The notes: generated by a model not told the origin, from the sequence alone. 46,119 nucleotides of DNA from Teredinibacter waterburyi (GCF_001922985.1 NZ_MRUH01000095.1:1-46119); one strand, 5' to 3'; shown: positions 18,679 to 29,346, numbered from the stretch's first letter. Translations and numbers: made by a program.

Positions 18679-18935
18679 GAAAAGCCGGCTTAATTGCTGC
18701 CGTCTTGAGGGCGCGTATATTATTCAGTTGGACAGGGTGAGTCAAGAGGGAATTTCAGCAATAGGCAGATTATTTTCGATCGCAGGGTATCGAGAACCTT
18801 GTCTGTTTAAATTTGAGTTAAACTTATCCTTTGACACGATTTGGATTTGCGGCTTTGTGCGCCCCCACATTCTAGGTGGCGGCAATAGGAGCCTGGACTT
18901 AAACATCAAATGTTTACGGAAAATGAGGTAGCAAC

Positions 18936-19394
18936 TTGAAATCAAAAATATTGGAATCGTCACCGCGCAAGAGTATTGCGCTTATTGCTCACGATAATAT
19001 GAAAGGCGATTTGGGTCGCTGGGCCTCCAAACATAAAGACCGACTAGCTAAGCACAACCTTTATGCCACAGGAACTACGGGCTACAAGTTGGAAACATCG
19101 ACGGGTTTACCGATCACTAAATGTGCTAGCGGCCCTCTGGGTGGCGATCAGCAGATTGGGGCAAAGATTTCGGAGGGGGAGATCGATATGCTGATCTTCT
19201 TCTGGGATCCGTTTGAACCAATGCCCCATGATCCAGACGTTAAGGCGTTATTGCGTATTGCTGCCGTGTGGAATATTCCCGTGGCCTGTAATCAGGCTTC
19301 TGCGGACTTTTTGATAACGTCTTCATTTTTCGACACAACCTATTCCCGTCAAGTACCCGATTACGAATCTTATATTCGCGAGCGTACAGTCTAA
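18936..19394 (+). CDS. mgsA: Methylglyoxal synthase
   Basis: This 152-aa enzyme converts dihydroxyacetone phosphate to methylglyoxal and phosphate, an overflow bypass of lower glycolysis. The family motifs are clear: IALIAHDNMK, LYATGTTG, GPLGGDQQIGA (containing the catalytic aspartate), IDMLIFFWDPF, PHDPDVKALLRIA and WNIPVACN. Its length equals the family norm. The TTG start at 18936 is supported by GAGGTA at a proper spacing and by the lack of an in-frame ATG before the conserved core. A 9-bp GC hairpin without T-run (19405-19426) follows the stop. Confidence 0.96.
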   Translation: MKSKILESSPRKSIALIAHDNMKGDLGRWASKHKDRLAKHNLYATGTTGYKLETSTGLPITKCASGPLGGDQQIGAKISEGEIDMLIFFWDPFEPMPHDPDVKALLRIAAVWNIPVACNQASADFLITSSFFDTTYSRQVPDYESYIRERTV

Positions 19395-19587
19395 ATAGAA
19401 AATACTTGCGGGCTTTGGCCTGCAAGGTTGTCGCGTACCTCTCACCCCTAGTTACTGTAGGTTTGATGATCTAGCTGATTATTTAGCTTTACTGTCGAGT
19501 GGGTGGCGGTGGCCGCCTTAATTCCGGCCGCAATAGTTGTTAGACTGCCTCCAATGATTGACTAAATAAATATTGGGGAGTGGGTTT

Positions 19588-21387
19588 ATGGGATGTTTTG
19601 GGGTTACTGCCGGTTCGATTCGATTTGCAGCGGCGGCGACACGAATCGCGCTAACCGCTGCTGCGCTGTCTATCAGCACACTGCTTAGTGGCTGCACTGG
19701 CCCCTCATCTGAGCCCCCTTCACCCGAAGCTACGTTAGGTGTCTACTCTTCCCCGCCAGTTAATGATCTTGCTAACAATGCCATGCTTACCCCCGACGGT
19801 CGTGGGGCTATAGCATCGGTGAATTCCATCGCCACCGAAGCGGGTTTGGCGGCTTTTGCCAAGGGGGGCAACGCCATTGACGCCGCTTTGGCGGTTGCCT
19901 TTACGCTAGGCGTTGTGGATGGTTTCAACTCTGGCTTGGGTGGCGGTTGTTTTATTGTAGCGCGTACCGCAGCGGGTGAATTACTTGCTATAGATGGCCG
20001 TGAAATGGCGCCTGCGCTCGCTCACGCCAATATGTTTAATCCCTCAGGCGCTACAGACCTTCAGCTAAGTCGAACCGGGGCCTTGGCTATAGGTGTGCCA
20101 GGTTCTGTTGCCGCGCTCGAACTATTGCATCAAAAGGGCGGGAAGCTAAATTGGTCCGACAGCCTTTTGCCCGCGGCACGCCTAGCCGAGCAGGGGTTTG
20201 TTATCGATGAGCTGTACGCGAAACGTTTGGCGGGAAAGGCGAGTGATTTAGCGCGGTTTGACGCAAGTGCTGAAATATTTCTCGATGACGGTCAGCCATT
20301 GCCGCAAGGGTCTGTACTACGGCAGCTAGATCTTGCTAAAACTTATCGAGCACTCGCTCAAGCTGGCAGCGATTATTTTTACCAAGGTGAGTTTGCTGCG
20401 GCTATAGATGCTTGGATGAAAGCAAATGGCGGTCTAGTGCGTGCCTCCGATTTCAAGGGTTATAAAGTACTTCTGCGTGAGCCTGTTGTGTCTGAATATA
20501 ACGGCTTTGAAGTTGTTGGTTTCCCCCCGCCCAGTTCTGGTGGCACAGCCGTTAGTCAGCTGTTAAATGTACTGCAGGCGTTTGACCTTAAGACGATGAG
20601 TGAAGTCGATCGCTATCATGTAATCATTGAAGCGATGAAGTTGGTTTTTGCCGATCGCGCTTACTGGATGGGCGACCCAGATTTTGTCGATGTGCCAAAA
20701 GGTTTGTTAGACAAACACTACGCGGACTCACTGGCGGCAAAGATCGATCCACAGCAAGCGGCTAAGGATGTTCGTGCCGGTACTCCACCGAACGCGAAAA
20801 CTGATCTATTTAATCGTCATACAACCCATATTACTGTTGCCGATGCCGAGGGTAATTGGGTGACGATAACGACGACCTTGAATACCCCATTTGGCAGTAA
20901 GGTCGCTATCCCGGGGACGGGCGTGGTAATGAATAATCAAATGGATGATTTTAATACGCGTCCTAATACGGGCAATGCATTTGATCTTATCACCTACGAT
21001 GCGAATCGCGTCGAACCCTTCAAGCGGCCACTTTCTAGCATGAGTCCAACCTTGGTGTTCAAAAAGGGCGAGCCGGTGATGGCGCTTGGCGCTGCCGGAG
21101 GGCCAACGATCATTACTCAGGTCGCGCAGGTATTGGTCAACAGTTTGGCGTTGGGTATGGATTTGCCCGCAGCAATGGCGGCGCCGCGCGTGCACCATCA
21201 GTGGCGCCCCGATCGAACCTTGATTGACCCTTTTACATCGCCGGATTTGCGCGCGGGTCTAGACAAAAAGGGGCATAACTTAGTTGATTGGCCGCCGTTT
21301 GGTGCGACTCAAGCCATCGAAAAAACGGCGACGGGGTTTGTCGCTGTAAGTGAACCACGGCTGGTGTGGCGTATAGAGGCTAACTAG
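19588..21387 (+). CDS. ggt: Gamma-glutamyltransferase, lipoprotein form
   Basis: This 599-aa protein transfers or hydrolyses the gamma-glutamyl group of glutathione and related peptides in the periplasm. Visible features are a lipoprotein signal with lipobox LSGC (C36), the substrate-binding DGREMAP (R138), the autoprocessing and nucleophile motif TTHITVAD (T412), and a glycine-rich oxyanion region GAAGGPTIIT near residue 500. A single precursor is cleaved before T412 into large and small subunits. The ATG at 19588 follows GGGGAG; an upstream TTG at 19573 overlaps that site. Most known GGTs are soluble periplasmic proteins, so membrane anchoring is uncommon. It is convergent with dusC. Confidence 0.93.
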   Translation: MGCFGVTAGSIRFAAAATRIALTAAALSISTLLSGCTGPSSEPPSPEATLGVYSSPPVNDLANNAMLTPDGRGAIASVNSIATEAGLAAFAKGGNAIDAALAVAFTLGVVDGFNSGLGGGCFIVARTAAGELLAIDGREMAPALAHANMFNPSGATDLQLSRTGALAIGVPGSVAALELLHQKGGKLNWSDSLLPAARLAEQGFVIDELYAKRLAGKASDLARFDASAEIFLDDGQPLPQGSVLRQLDLAKTYRALAQAGSDYFYQGEFAAAIDAWMKANGGLVRASDFKGYKVLLREPVVSEYNGFEVVGFPPPSSGGTAVSQLLNVLQAFDLKTMSEVDRYHVIIEAMKLVFADRAYWMGDPDFVDVPKGLLDKHYADSLAAKIDPQQAAKDVRAGTPPNAKTDLFNRHTTHITVADAEGNWVTITTTLNTPFGSKVAIPGTGVVMNNQMDDFNTRPNTGNAFDLITYDANRVEPFKRPLSSMSPTLVFKKGEPVMALGAAGGPTIITQVAQVLVNSLALGMDLPAAMAAPRVHHQWRPDRTLIDPFTSPDLRAGLDKKGHNLVDWPPFGATQAIEKTATGFVAVSEPRLVWRIEAN

Positions 21388-21449
21388 TAGTCATTTCGAC
21401 CTAAAGGCGCAAGAAACTGAGCCAATATTCGATCTAGAACAAGAAGCGG

Positions 21450-22382
21450 TTAGGACAATGCCTTTAGTATTTCTTCACGGTCACGCAGTTTTTTGATCTT
21501 TTCAAATAGCGCGTCAGCTTCGGGGAAATTGCGCTTTAGGTAAAACAGCCATTGTTTAAGTCGATTGCCCGTGTGCTTCGCGGGGTAACTAAGGCTGGTG
21601 CCACTGAAAAACATGCGTACATGTATGAGAAGTTCCGCCCACGGCATGAGTTCATAATTTAGTCCGGCTTCATATTGCTTTATGGCGTAGGCGAGGTCGG
21701 GGCGAGCTAGTAGCCCTCGACCAAGCATGATATCGCCGCGCCCGCATTGCTCGATGCAGTTCTGGTAGTCTTCGAGGCTCCAAATTTCGCCATTGGCAAC
21801 AACTGGAATCGAGAGCTGCTGACGGATTTCTCCAATGTAATGCCAGTGTGCTGGCGGTTTGTAGCCATCTGCTTTTGAGCGCGCGTGGACGACCAGCTCG
21901 TTAGCACCGGCGAGCTCTATGGCTTCCGCATTGCGTAGGTAGCTCGCGCGATCGTCGTAGCCAAGTCGAATTTTGGCGGTTACTGGAATTTCAGTTGGAA
22001 CAGCTTCACGCACAGCCGCAACTATGTCATGGATCAGGGAGGTGTCATCCAGTAGGCAAGCGCCACCTTTGTGATTGTTGACGGTCTTTGATGGGCAGCC
22101 AAAGTTTAGGTCGATTGCTGGGGCACCCATGGCGGCGGCTTTGGCGGCATTTTCGGCTAGTGTTTCGGGGACGCTGCCGAGCAGTTGCAGGCGCAGCGGA
22201 TAATTCGCGTGTTGCTCGAGTTCGGGTGCCGCCTTTAAGAAAACTTTGTTGGGCAATAAATGACTGGTGACGCGAACGAATTCGGTAACGCAAATATCGA
22301 TGCCGCTTGGTTTTATTGCGGTAAGTGTCTGGCGCATGTGGTGGTCAACGACGCCTTCCATAGGGGCTAAGAATATTCGCAT
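21450..22382 (-). CDS. dusC: tRNA-dihydrouridine(16) synthase DusC
   Basis: This 310-aa FMN enzyme reduces uridine 16 in the D-loop of tRNA. It begins MRIFLAPMEGVVD and includes the subfamily markers ITEFVRV-like TEFVRVTSHLLP, DLNFGCPSKTVN with the catalytic Cys, TAKIRLGYDD, ELVVHARSKADGY, VVANGEIWSLED and MLGRGLLARPDL, then the C-terminal helical domain RLKQWLFYLK. Those match DusC rather than DusA or DusB. It starts at the first ATG; the gene stands alone on this strand. Confidence 0.94.
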   Translation of the reverse strand: MRIFLAPMEGVVDHHMRQTLTAIKPSGIDICVTEFVRVTSHLLPNKVFLKAAPELEQHANYPLRLQLLGSVPETLAENAAKAAAMGAPAIDLNFGCPSKTVNNHKGGACLLDDTSLIHDIVAAVREAVPTEIPVTAKIRLGYDDRASYLRNAEAIELAGANELVVHARSKADGYKPPAHWHYIGEIRQQLSIPVVANGEIWSLEDYQNCIEQCGRGDIMLGRGLLARPDLAYAIKQYEAGLNYELMPWAELLIHVRMFFSGTSLSYPAKHTGNRLKQWLFYLKRNFPEADALFEKIKKLRDREEILKALS

Positions 22383-22787
22383 TTAGTCTGTCGGCAGTGG
22401 CTAAGGGGAAGTCGCGGCAAGTCTAGCAGAACGCTGTATCTATGACAGTCGAAAAACAAGTGCGCACTTGGTTCTAATTCAGTGTAATTTAGGGCCTTCA
22501 TCTCTAGTTTGGAGCCCCGTGTCAAGGGTGTTCGTGTTGATGAGTTTGTCTGTTGTTGAGTGCTAAAATAACACTAACTGCTCTTTTTTTGCCCTTTGTG
22601 CTCAAACTGCGACCAAAGAGTGGTCGATTTTCGGTGCCAGCACTTGCCCTAGGGGGGCGATTTTCTTTATCTTATGCGGCCGCGCGCGGCCAACACTGAA
22701 TTTTTGCATCGAAAACATTGGTCTAGGTGCGTGTGTAGGTTGGGTCATAGCAACGAACTTTAGTGATATAGGGGCAGGATAAAAACA
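22383..22787. other. Divergent intergenic region, dusC / oadG
   Basis: This 405-base gap must contain the promoters of dusC and of the oadGAB operon. It has a T-run at 22581-22590 and a 14-bp perfect GC palindrome at 22678-22691. The AGGGGCAGGATAA stretch just before oadG includes its ribosome binding site. No small ORF looks convincing. Confidence 0.5.
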
Positions 22788-23042
22788 ATGCAAACACATC
22801 TATGGAACGAAGGTTTTGATCTCCTGCTTTATGGCATGGGCACGGTTTTTGTGTTCCTGACGCTTTTGGTGCTAGCCACGACTCTGATGTCAAAGATCGT
22901 GACTCGATTCTTTCCTGAAGCGCCTATTGTTCTACCCGAACCGGCGGTAATGAATGCCCACGCAGAATCGGTAGATAGCCGTACTCTGGCGATAATTAAG
23001 TCTGCCATACAGGTGCACAGAGCCAAGCAAGGTAAAGCATAG
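22788..23042 (+). CDS. oadG: Oxaloacetate decarboxylase gamma subunit
   Basis: This 84-aa protein has a single N-terminal membrane helix (about 14-36; LLLYGMGTVFVFLTLLVLAT), the typical OadG arrangement, followed by a polar tail. OadG joins OadA to the membrane subunit OadB and helps assembly of the Na+-pumping oxaloacetate decarboxylase. The order G-A-B directly followed by oadA (79-base gap) and oadB supports the call. The ribosome binding site is AGGATAA. Confidence 0.9.
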   Translation: MQTHLWNEGFDLLLYGMGTVFVFLTLLVLATTLMSKIVTRFFPEAPIVLPEPAVMNAHAESVDSRTLAIIKSAIQVHRAKQGKA

Positions 23043-23121
23043 GGTAGGCGGTAAGAAACCGAGCTTTCGCGTCACTATTTCGCGTTAATAATTTAGCAAA
23101 TCACAACAGAGGCGGTTGTAA

Positions 23122-24900
23122 ATGAGTAACACAAAGAAACCATTGGGTGTCACTGAGGTGGTGCTGCGAGACGCGCATCAGTCTCTGTTTGCAACCCGTA
23201 TGCGTATCGATGACATGCTACCGATCGCTGAAGATCTCGATAATGTAGGTTATTGGTCTCTTGAAACTTGGGGTGGGGCGACGTTCGACGCCTGTATCCG
23301 CTTTCTCGGTGAGGATCCCTGGGATCGTATTCGCGAGCTTAAAAAAGCAATGCCGAAAACGCCGCAACAGATGTTATTTCGAGGCCAAAATATTCTTGGT
23401 TATCGGCACTATGCCGATGACGTAGTTATTAAGTTTGTTGAGCGTGCAGCCAAGAATGGCGTTGATGTGTTTCGCGTGTTTGATGCCATGAATGATATGC
23501 GTAATATCGCTACGGCTTTAAAAGCGGTTAAAGATGTCGGCAAGCATGCTCAAGGCACCATTTCTTATACCTCTAGCCCAGTCCACACGATCGACAAGTG
23601 GGTAGCTCAAGGTAAAGAAATTGAAGATATGGGCGCCGACTCGATCGTTATTAAGGATATGGCCGGACTTCTCAAGCCCTATGAGGGTTTTGAGTTAGTT
23701 AGCCGCTTGAAAGCGTCCTGTGATATTCCAATTCATTTCCACTGCCATGCTACTACCGGCCTTGCGCACTCCACTATTATAAAAGTTGCTGAAGCGGGTA
23801 TCGATAATGTCGACACCGCTATTTCCTCCATGTCGACTACCTATGGTCACAGCCCAACCGAAACCTTAGTGGCCGCACTTGAGGGCACTGAACGCGATAC
23901 CGGTTTAGATTTGGCTAGGTTGGAAAAAATCGCACTTTACTTCCGTGAAGTTCGAAAAAAATATGCGAAATTCGAGGGCTCCTTGAAGGGAGTGGATGCA
24001 CGTATTCTTATCGCTCAAGTTCCCGGTGGAATGCTTACCAACATGGAAGGACAGTTGAAAGAGCAGGGCGCTAGCGACCGTATGGACGAGGTGTTAGAAG
24101 AAATACCACGCGTGCGCAAAGATTTGGGATATATCCCGCTGGTGACTCCAACATCTCAGATTGTTGGCACTCAAGCGGTGTTGAATGTGTTGAGTGGTGA
24201 GCGTTATAAGAATATCTCTAAAGAAACCCGCGGTATTCTGCGCGGTGAATATGGTTTACCGCCAGCTCCTATGAATGCTGAACTGCAGGCTAAAGTGCTA
24301 GAAGAAGGCGAAACGCCCATTACTTGTCGCCCTGCTGATTTGATCGAGCCAGAACTGGCTGCGTTGGCCAAAGAGTTAAAAGAAAAGGCGGAAGCGACGT
24401 CAGTAGAGCTGCGAGCTGGGGATCAAGAAATTGATGACGTTCTTACTTACGCACTATTCCCGCAAGTCGGCTTGAAGTTTCTGACTAATCGCGGCAACCC
24501 TGAAGCGTTCGAGCCAGTTCCAACAGGTAAAGAAACGACCGGTGTTAAGAATGATGCCGGTGATTCCGTATACACCGTTAACGTTGAAGGCAAAGACTAC
24601 ACGGTCACGGTAAATGATGGTGGCGACTTGTCCGGCATTGTAGCAATTGGTACTTCAGCAGAGGTATCTGGTGCCGCGGCTGCTGGAGGAGAGCCTGTAA
24701 ATGCGCCACTGGCAGGTAATATTTTCCGTGTAATGGTTCGTCCGGGCCAAAATATAGAAGAGGGTGCAACACTGCTTGTACTTGAGGCTATGAAGATGGA
24801 AACGCAAATATGCGCGCCGCGCTCGGGAATCATCGGTGTCGTGAACGTTAAAGAAGGTGATGTGGTTGCTGTTGGCGATCCGTTACTGACTATCGCCTAA
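23122..24900 (+). CDS. oadA: Oxaloacetate decarboxylase alpha subunit (biotin-carrying)
   Basis: This 592-aa protein carries the carboxyltransferase domain (about 1-290; [14 protein letters not shown], metal-binding HFHCHATTG), a conserved linking domain (about 300-460) and a biotinyl domain at the C-terminus with LEAMKMET, where K558 is the biotinylation site. A flexible Ala/Gly-rich hinge (about 510-525) precedes the biotinyl domain. OadA transfers the carboxyl group of oxaloacetate to biotin; OadB then releases CO2 while exporting Na+. The ribosome binding site is AGAGG; the operon continues with oadB after 15 bases. Confidence 0.97.
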   Translation: MSNTKKPLGVTEVVLRDAHQSLFATRMRIDDMLPIAEDLDNVGYWSLETWGGATFDACIRFLGEDPWDRIRELKKAMPKTPQQMLFRGQNILGYRHYADDVVIKFVERAAKNGVDVFRVFDAMNDMRNIATALKAVKDVGKHAQGTISYTSSPVHTIDKWVAQGKEIEDMGADSIVIKDMAGLLKPYEGFELVSRLKASCDIPIHFHCHATTGLAHSTIIKVAEAGIDNVDTAISSMSTTYGHSPTETLVAALEGTERDTGLDLARLEKIALYFREVRKKYAKFEGSLKGVDARILIAQVPGGMLTNMEGQLKEQGASDRMDEVLEEIPRVRKDLGYIPLVTPTSQIVGTQAVLNVLSGERYKNISKETRGILRGEYGLPPAPMNAELQAKVLEEGETPITCRPADLIEPELAALAKELKEKAEATSVELRAGDQEIDDVLTYALFPQVGLKFLTNRGNPEAFEPVPTGKETTGVKNDAGDSVYTVNVEGKDYTVTVNDGGDLSGIVAIGTSAEVSGAAAAGGEPVNAPLAGNIFRVMVRPGQNIEEGATLLVLEAMKMETQICAPRSGIIGVVNVKEGDVVAVGDPLLTIA

Positions 24901-24915
24901 TCATCGAGGTTTTTC

Positions 24916-26229
24916 ATGGGTAATTTGTTACAGCTTTGGCAGGCGACTGGTCTATATCATCTGCAATTGGGGCAATTAGCGATGCTTGCTATTTGTTTGC
25001 TGTTGTTGTTTTTAGCCATTAAAAAAGGCTTCGAGCCACTACTGCTAGTGCCCATAGGTTTTGGCGGTATTCTGGCGAACATTCCTTGGGCTGGGATGGC
25101 GTTACCTGCGGTTGATAACGCGATTGTTGCCGCAGATCCATCGCTGATGATTGAGTTGGCGCGGATTTTAGGGGTGGCGAGTTGGGATAGTCTAAAAGAG
25201 TTGTCGACGGCTTATGGGTCGGCTGCGCCTGTCGTGCAGCATGCCGCTGCAGAGTTGGCACTGACGGCTGGCTACTCCAACGGTATGCTCTATAACTTTT
25301 ACACAGTCTCGATCGCTAGCGGCGCGGCGCCGCTGATTATCTTTATGGGCGTGGGTGCGATGACGGATTTCGGTCCGTTGCTGGCTAATCCGAAAACCCT
25401 ATTTCTTGGCGCTGCGGCGCAGTTTGGTATCTTCGCTACCATTATTGGTGCGGTTACACTGTCCTCTTTTGGCATTATTGATTTTAGTATTGCTGACGCT
25501 GCCGCTATTGGCATTATTGGTGGTGCCGATGGCCCTACCGCCATTTACGTGGCCAGTAAGCTGGCCCCTGACCTGTTAGGTGCGATTGCCGTTGCTGCCT
25601 ATTCCTATATGGCATTGGTTCCGTTGATCCAGCCTCCAATTATGCGTTTGCTTACCACCAAGGCTGAGCGTCAGATTGTGATGACCCAACTGCGAACGGT
25701 TAGTCGCCGGGAAAAAATTGTCTTTCCTATCGTGCTATTGGTGTTGGTTGCCTTAATTCTTCCCGATGCGGCGCCGTTACTGGGTATGTTCTGTTTTGGT
25801 AATCTTATGCGTGAGAGCGGTGTAGTTGACCGTTTGTCCGAGACCACTCAGCACGCCTTAATTAATATCACTACCATCTTCCTCGGTCTTTCGGTGGGTT
25901 CCAAGCTGGCTGCAGATAAGTTTCTCGACCCGAAAACCCTCGGTATTCTACTGCTTGGTATGGTTGCCTTTGCTATCGGTACTGCAATGGGTGTGTTGAT
26001 GGCGAAGTTGATGAATTTGGTGAGCCGACAAAAAATCAATCCTTTGATCGGATCTGCCGGTGTTTCAGCGGTTCCTATGGCGGCACGGGTATCCAATAAG
26101 ATTGGTCAAGAAGCCAACCCCCACAACTTCTTGTTGATGCACGCGATGGGCCCAAATGTTGCCGGTGTTATTGGGTCCGCTGTTGCTGCTGGTGTTATGA
26201 TCACCATGGTAACGGCAATGGGCGCATAG
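24916..26229 (+). CDS. oadB: Oxaloacetate decarboxylase beta subunit, Na+ pump
   Basis: This 437-aa protein is hydrophobic with about ten membrane segments. It contains the family motifs [34 protein letters not shown] with the conserved Asp for decarboxylation and Na+ transport, [13 protein letters not shown] and the final [23 protein letters not shown]. It performs the decarboxylation of carboxybiotin coupled to Na+ extrusion. A terminator (26249-26295) closes the operon. Confidence 0.97.
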   Translation: MGNLLQLWQATGLYHLQLGQLAMLAICLLLLFLAIKKGFEPLLLVPIGFGGILANIPWAGMALPAVDNAIVAADPSLMIELARILGVASWDSLKELSTAYGSAAPVVQHAAAELALTAGYSNGMLYNFYTVSIASGAAPLIIFMGVGAMTDFGPLLANPKTLFLGAAAQFGIFATIIGAVTLSSFGIIDFSIADAAAIGIIGGADGPTAIYVASKLAPDLLGAIAVAAYSYMALVPLIQPPIMRLLTTKAERQIVMTQLRTVSRREKIVFPIVLLVLVALILPDAAPLLGMFCFGNLMRESGVVDRLSETTQHALINITTIFLGLSVGSKLAADKFLDPKTLGILLLGMVAFAIGTAMGVLMAKLMNLVSRQKINPLIGSAGVSAVPMAARVSNKIGQEANPHNFLLMHAMGPNVAGVIGSAVAAGVMITMVTAMGA

Positions 26230-26248
26230 TTTGCCCTCACAAGAGACC

Positions 26249-26295
26249 GCATCGCCAATTTTGCTTAATTAGCTGAGTTGGCGATGCAGTTGTTT
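26249..26295 (+). terminator. Terminator of oadGAB
   Basis: A perfect 10-bp inverted repeat GCATCGCCAA / TTGGCGATGC (26249-26258, 26278-26287), with a 3-bp GCT/AGC inner stem, lies 20 bases after the oadB stop and is followed after five bases by TTTTT. Confidence 0.65.
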
Positions 26296-26483
26296 TTCCG
26301 GTGGCGTAAGTACATCAGATACTTAGCCGAGATAGTGTATCGGGGCGGTTATAATTTGCTCGCTTTGTACTCAAATCATGCTTTACTCAAGTAATTAATT
26401 TACATCTATTTCCATATCGCGCCACCTATATAGTAGAATGCGCGCATTTTTTCATGCACTTAAAATTCCTCACGGAGAATTCT

Positions 26484-27932
26484 ATGTATAGACGTACAAA
26501 AATTGTCGCCACGCTAGGTCCCGCTACAGATGAACCAGGTATTCTGGAAAAGCTGATAATTGCGGGGGTGAATGTGGTGCGTATGAATTTCTCCCACGGC
26601 AGCCCCGAAGACCATCTGGGGCGAGCTAAGCAGGTCCGTGAGATTTCCGCACGCCATAAAACCTACGTTGCGATTTTAGGTGATTTACAAGGCCCCAAGA
26701 TTCGTGTCGCTCGCTTTGCGGATGGTCCGATTCAGTTGAACATCGGCGACAAATTTGCGTTAGATTCAACGCTTGAGCGCGACGCTGGCAACCAGAAAGA
26801 AGTGGGCATCGATTATAAAGAGCTGCCGCGAGACGTTAACCCAGACGACATGCTGTTGTTGGATGATGGTCGTGTAGTGCTAAAAGTTGTGTCAGTTGAA
26901 GGCGAGCGTATTCACACAGAAGTGGTTGTAGGTGGAAAACTCTCCAATAACAAGGGTATTAATCGTCAGGGCGGCGGTTTGACTGCTCCGGCGTTGACTG
27001 ACAAGGATCGCGCTGATATTAAAACAGCTGTTGAAATTGGCGTAGATTACCTCGCTGTTTCCTTCCCGCGTACAGCGGAAGACATGAATTTGGCTCGCCA
27101 GCTGTCACGTGATGCGGGCGGTAATATGTATATGGTCGCTAAAATTGAGCGCGCTGAAACAGTTGCTGACGATCAGGTTCTTGACGATATTATTTTAGCG
27201 TCTGACGCAGTAATGGTGGCGCGTGGTGATTTGGGTGTTGAAATTGGTGACGCTCAGTTGATCGGTGTTCAGAAACACATTATTGAGCGTGCTCGTGTAC
27301 TGAATCGCTGTGTTATTACCGCAACGCAGATGATGGAAACTATGATCAGCAGCCCAATGCCGACTCGTGCAGAAGTGTTTGACGTTGCAAACGCTGTACT
27401 CGATGGCACTGATGCTGTGATGCTTTCTGCCGAGACTGCTGCTGGTATGTACCCAGTTCAAACGGTTGAAGCAATGGTACGTGTGATTCGCGGCGCGGAG
27501 AAAACGCCACAGGCCGAAACAGCTCCAGCTCGACCTAAAGATGGTTATGCCGCCATTGACCAAGCTGTTGCCATGGCGACTATGTACGCGGCACATGAGC
27601 TGAATAATGTGCGCTGTATTGCAGCTATGACAGAATCCGGCTCTACCGCTTTGTTAATGTCACGCTTTGGCGCTCGTTTGCCTATTTTTGCTATGTCTCG
27701 TAACGAAAAAACCCTACGTCGGGCAGCGCTGTTCCGCGGTGTTGAGCCGGTATTGTTCGATTCTGAAGCAATTCCACATGCGGAAACTAATTCACGCGCT
27801 ATTGATTTGTTGCGCGAGCACGAAGAAGTTGAAGATGGCGACTTGGTCTTGGTATCTAAGGGTGATTACGCCAACGTTCACGGCGGCACTAACACCATGA
27901 AAATTATCAAAGTTGGCGCTGTCATTACCTGA
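26484..27932 (+). CDS. pyk: Pyruvate kinase
   Basis: This 482-aa enzyme converts phosphoenolpyruvate and ADP to pyruvate and ATP. It starts [16 protein letters not shown] and contains [43 protein letters not shown] and the signature [20 protein letters not shown], then [11 protein letters not shown]. The C-terminal domain (about 350-480) is the regulatory part. The start at 26484 is chosen over 26454 because CGGAGAA precedes it and the family N-terminus begins there. Confidence 0.97.
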   Translation: MYRRTKIVATLGPATDEPGILEKLIIAGVNVVRMNFSHGSPEDHLGRAKQVREISARHKTYVAILGDLQGPKIRVARFADGPIQLNIGDKFALDSTLERDAGNQKEVGIDYKELPRDVNPDDMLLLDDGRVVLKVVSVEGERIHTEVVVGGKLSNNKGINRQGGGLTAPALTDKDRADIKTAVEIGVDYLAVSFPRTAEDMNLARQLSRDAGGNMYMVAKIERAETVADDQVLDDIILASDAVMVARGDLGVEIGDAQLIGVQKHIIERARVLNRCVITATQMMETMISSPMPTRAEVFDVANAVLDGTDAVMLSAETAAGMYPVQTVEAMVRVIRGAEKTPQAETAPARPKDGYAAIDQAVAMATMYAAHELNNVRCIAAMTESGSTALLMSRFGARLPIFAMSRNEKTLRRAALFRGVEPVLFDSEAIPHAETNSRAIDLLREHEEVEDGDLVLVSKGDYANVHGGTNTMKIIKVGAVIT

Positions 27933-27974
27933 TAGCCAGTGATACTTTCACCACGGACCTAAATGTTTGTGGCA

Positions 27975-28005
27975 TAAAAAAGGGCGCTTTTGAGCGCCCT
28001 TTTTT
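27975..28005. terminator. Bidirectional terminator between pyk and the response regulator
   Basis: A perfect 8-bp stem AGGGCGCT/AGCGCCCT with a 4-nt loop, flanked by six A and five T residues, lies between two convergent genes. Confidence 0.93.
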
Positions 28006-28022
28006 ACTTCTATCGGTAGCCT

Positions 28023-28649
28023 TTAATTGCTTAGCTGCAAAGCCGCTTTAATCTTAGCTTCCAATACGTCGATATCGATGGGTTTGATAATGTAGTCATT
28101 TACACCCTGAGTGACGGCTTGTTTAATTCGAGCTGCATCGTGTACGGCGGTCACCATCATGAAGTGTGCGCCACGAAGGGTATTGGATGCCTGTGCTTTT
28201 TTGTGCACATCAAGTCCAGTGAGTAGCGGCATATCCCAGTCGCATAGAATGACATGAAAAGGTTCTGCGGCAGCTTTTATCTTGTCAAATGCCGCCATGC
28301 CGTCGGTCGCGACTTCAACATACTTGGCGCCGGCGTCAGCGAGAACCTCAACCAACAAGCTTGCTGAATCTGGGTCGTCTTCAGCAATCAGGAAGCGTGC
28401 CTCTGCAATCGATTTGGGGGGCGCTAAGCTGGTGGCGCTAGTTTTGTCTGCAGGTTTTTGCTGGGTTCGTACTGGGCTTGGGGAGCTGGCGGTCAATTTT
28501 TGCGCGGCACTACTAAGTAGTTTTTGTGCGTTGAGGTACTCGCTGCGCTTGCCCTCTTCAAGTTTTTGATCTTCGAGCATTTTTCCTATCCAAGCACTGC
28601 GTTTGGTTAGGGTGTCGACGACAAGTTTGGTTTCAGCTGCAGACAACAT
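28023..28649 (-). CDS. Response regulator with C-terminal receiver domain
   Basis: This 208-aa protein has an N-terminal helical part (about 1-55), a Ser/Pro/Ala linker (about 55-82) and a CheY-like receiver domain (about 85-205). Receiver residues are present: acidic pocket E90-D91-D92, phospho-acceptor D137 in ILCDWDMP, T167 and K189 in IIKPID. There is no DNA-binding output domain, so output is probably by protein-protein contact. The start at 28649 (MLSAAETK) is preferred over the longer frame to 28736, whose first 29 residues look unstructured. No kinase is adjacent, so its partner is unknown. Confidence 0.85.
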   Translation of the reverse strand: MLSAAETKLVVDTLTKRSAWIGKMLEDQKLEEGKRSEYLNAQKLLSSAAQKLTASSPSPVRTQQKPADKTSATSLAPPKSIAEARFLIAEDDPDSASLLVEVLADAGAKYVEVATDGMAAFDKIKAAAEPFHVILCDWDMPLLTGLDVHKKAQASNTLRGAHFMMVTAVHDAARIKQAVTQGVNDYIIKPIDIDVLEAKIKAALQLSN

Positions 28650-28855
28650 AGTGGTACACAAATAATAGAATTGATGAGAGCAAACATTTCGCCGAAGCAG
28701 GTGACATTGTGTCGGTTTAGATTTGCTTGTATGCAACTAAGTATAGTTAGAATTCTATGGTGCGACAGGTAATTACATGGCGGCGTCGAGGATAATCGCT
28801 AACAGCGCTAGAGGCCGCCAATCGAGTTGGAATAGCGGCTTTACGCGACGCCCCG

Positions 28856-29080
28856 TTAGTTTTTTGTGTTTTCGCTAATAGTGGACTGCAGTTGGTTCGC
28901 GGTCTGGTCTAAATAGCTGTAGTAATCGTCACTAAGGGTCTTGCCTGTGTCACGCCGTTCTTTCGATTTGCGGCGCTTACGATGGTACAAGTCCATTGGC
29001 ATTTTACTGCAGGGGTCGGCGTCTAAACGGCGGTCACGACCTGCTCGGCGGTCTACAAATATAAAAGTGGCGTCATTCAT
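28856..29080 (-). CDS. Small basic protein with DRRxGRDRR motif, unknown function
   Basis: This 74-aa protein has an N-terminal VDRRAGRDRRLD motif and a second basic block YHRKRRKSKERRD. The pattern of repeated D-R-R motifs is seen in small gammaproteobacterial proteins near regulatory genes, but I do not recognise a defined function. No membrane helix or signal peptide is present. It shares its strand with the response regulator, about 200 bases further downstream. Confidence 0.55.
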   Translation of the reverse strand: MNDATFIFVDRRAGRDRRLDADPCSKMPMDLYHRKRRKSKERRDTGKTLSDDYYSYLDQTANQLQSTISENTKN

Positions 29081-29346
29081 ACCTTGGCTCTAACGGCTTT
29101 GTTCGCGTGTTATCATAGTGCGCTTTCTGGGAAGCGTTCGTATGGTTTGTATTAGTTTAGTGTAGCCTCAGCTGCGCAATATGTCAGACGTGTTTCCCAA
29201 TTTATTTAAAAAAATACGGTCTAGTTGGCATATATAACATCTTGTTTTCGACGTCAGTATGGCGTCAGTTTGTCCCACTAATATATTGAAAATGTTTAGA
29301 TGGTATCTAAACGGTATATGGCTAACACTTAACTGTGGAGTAATCT

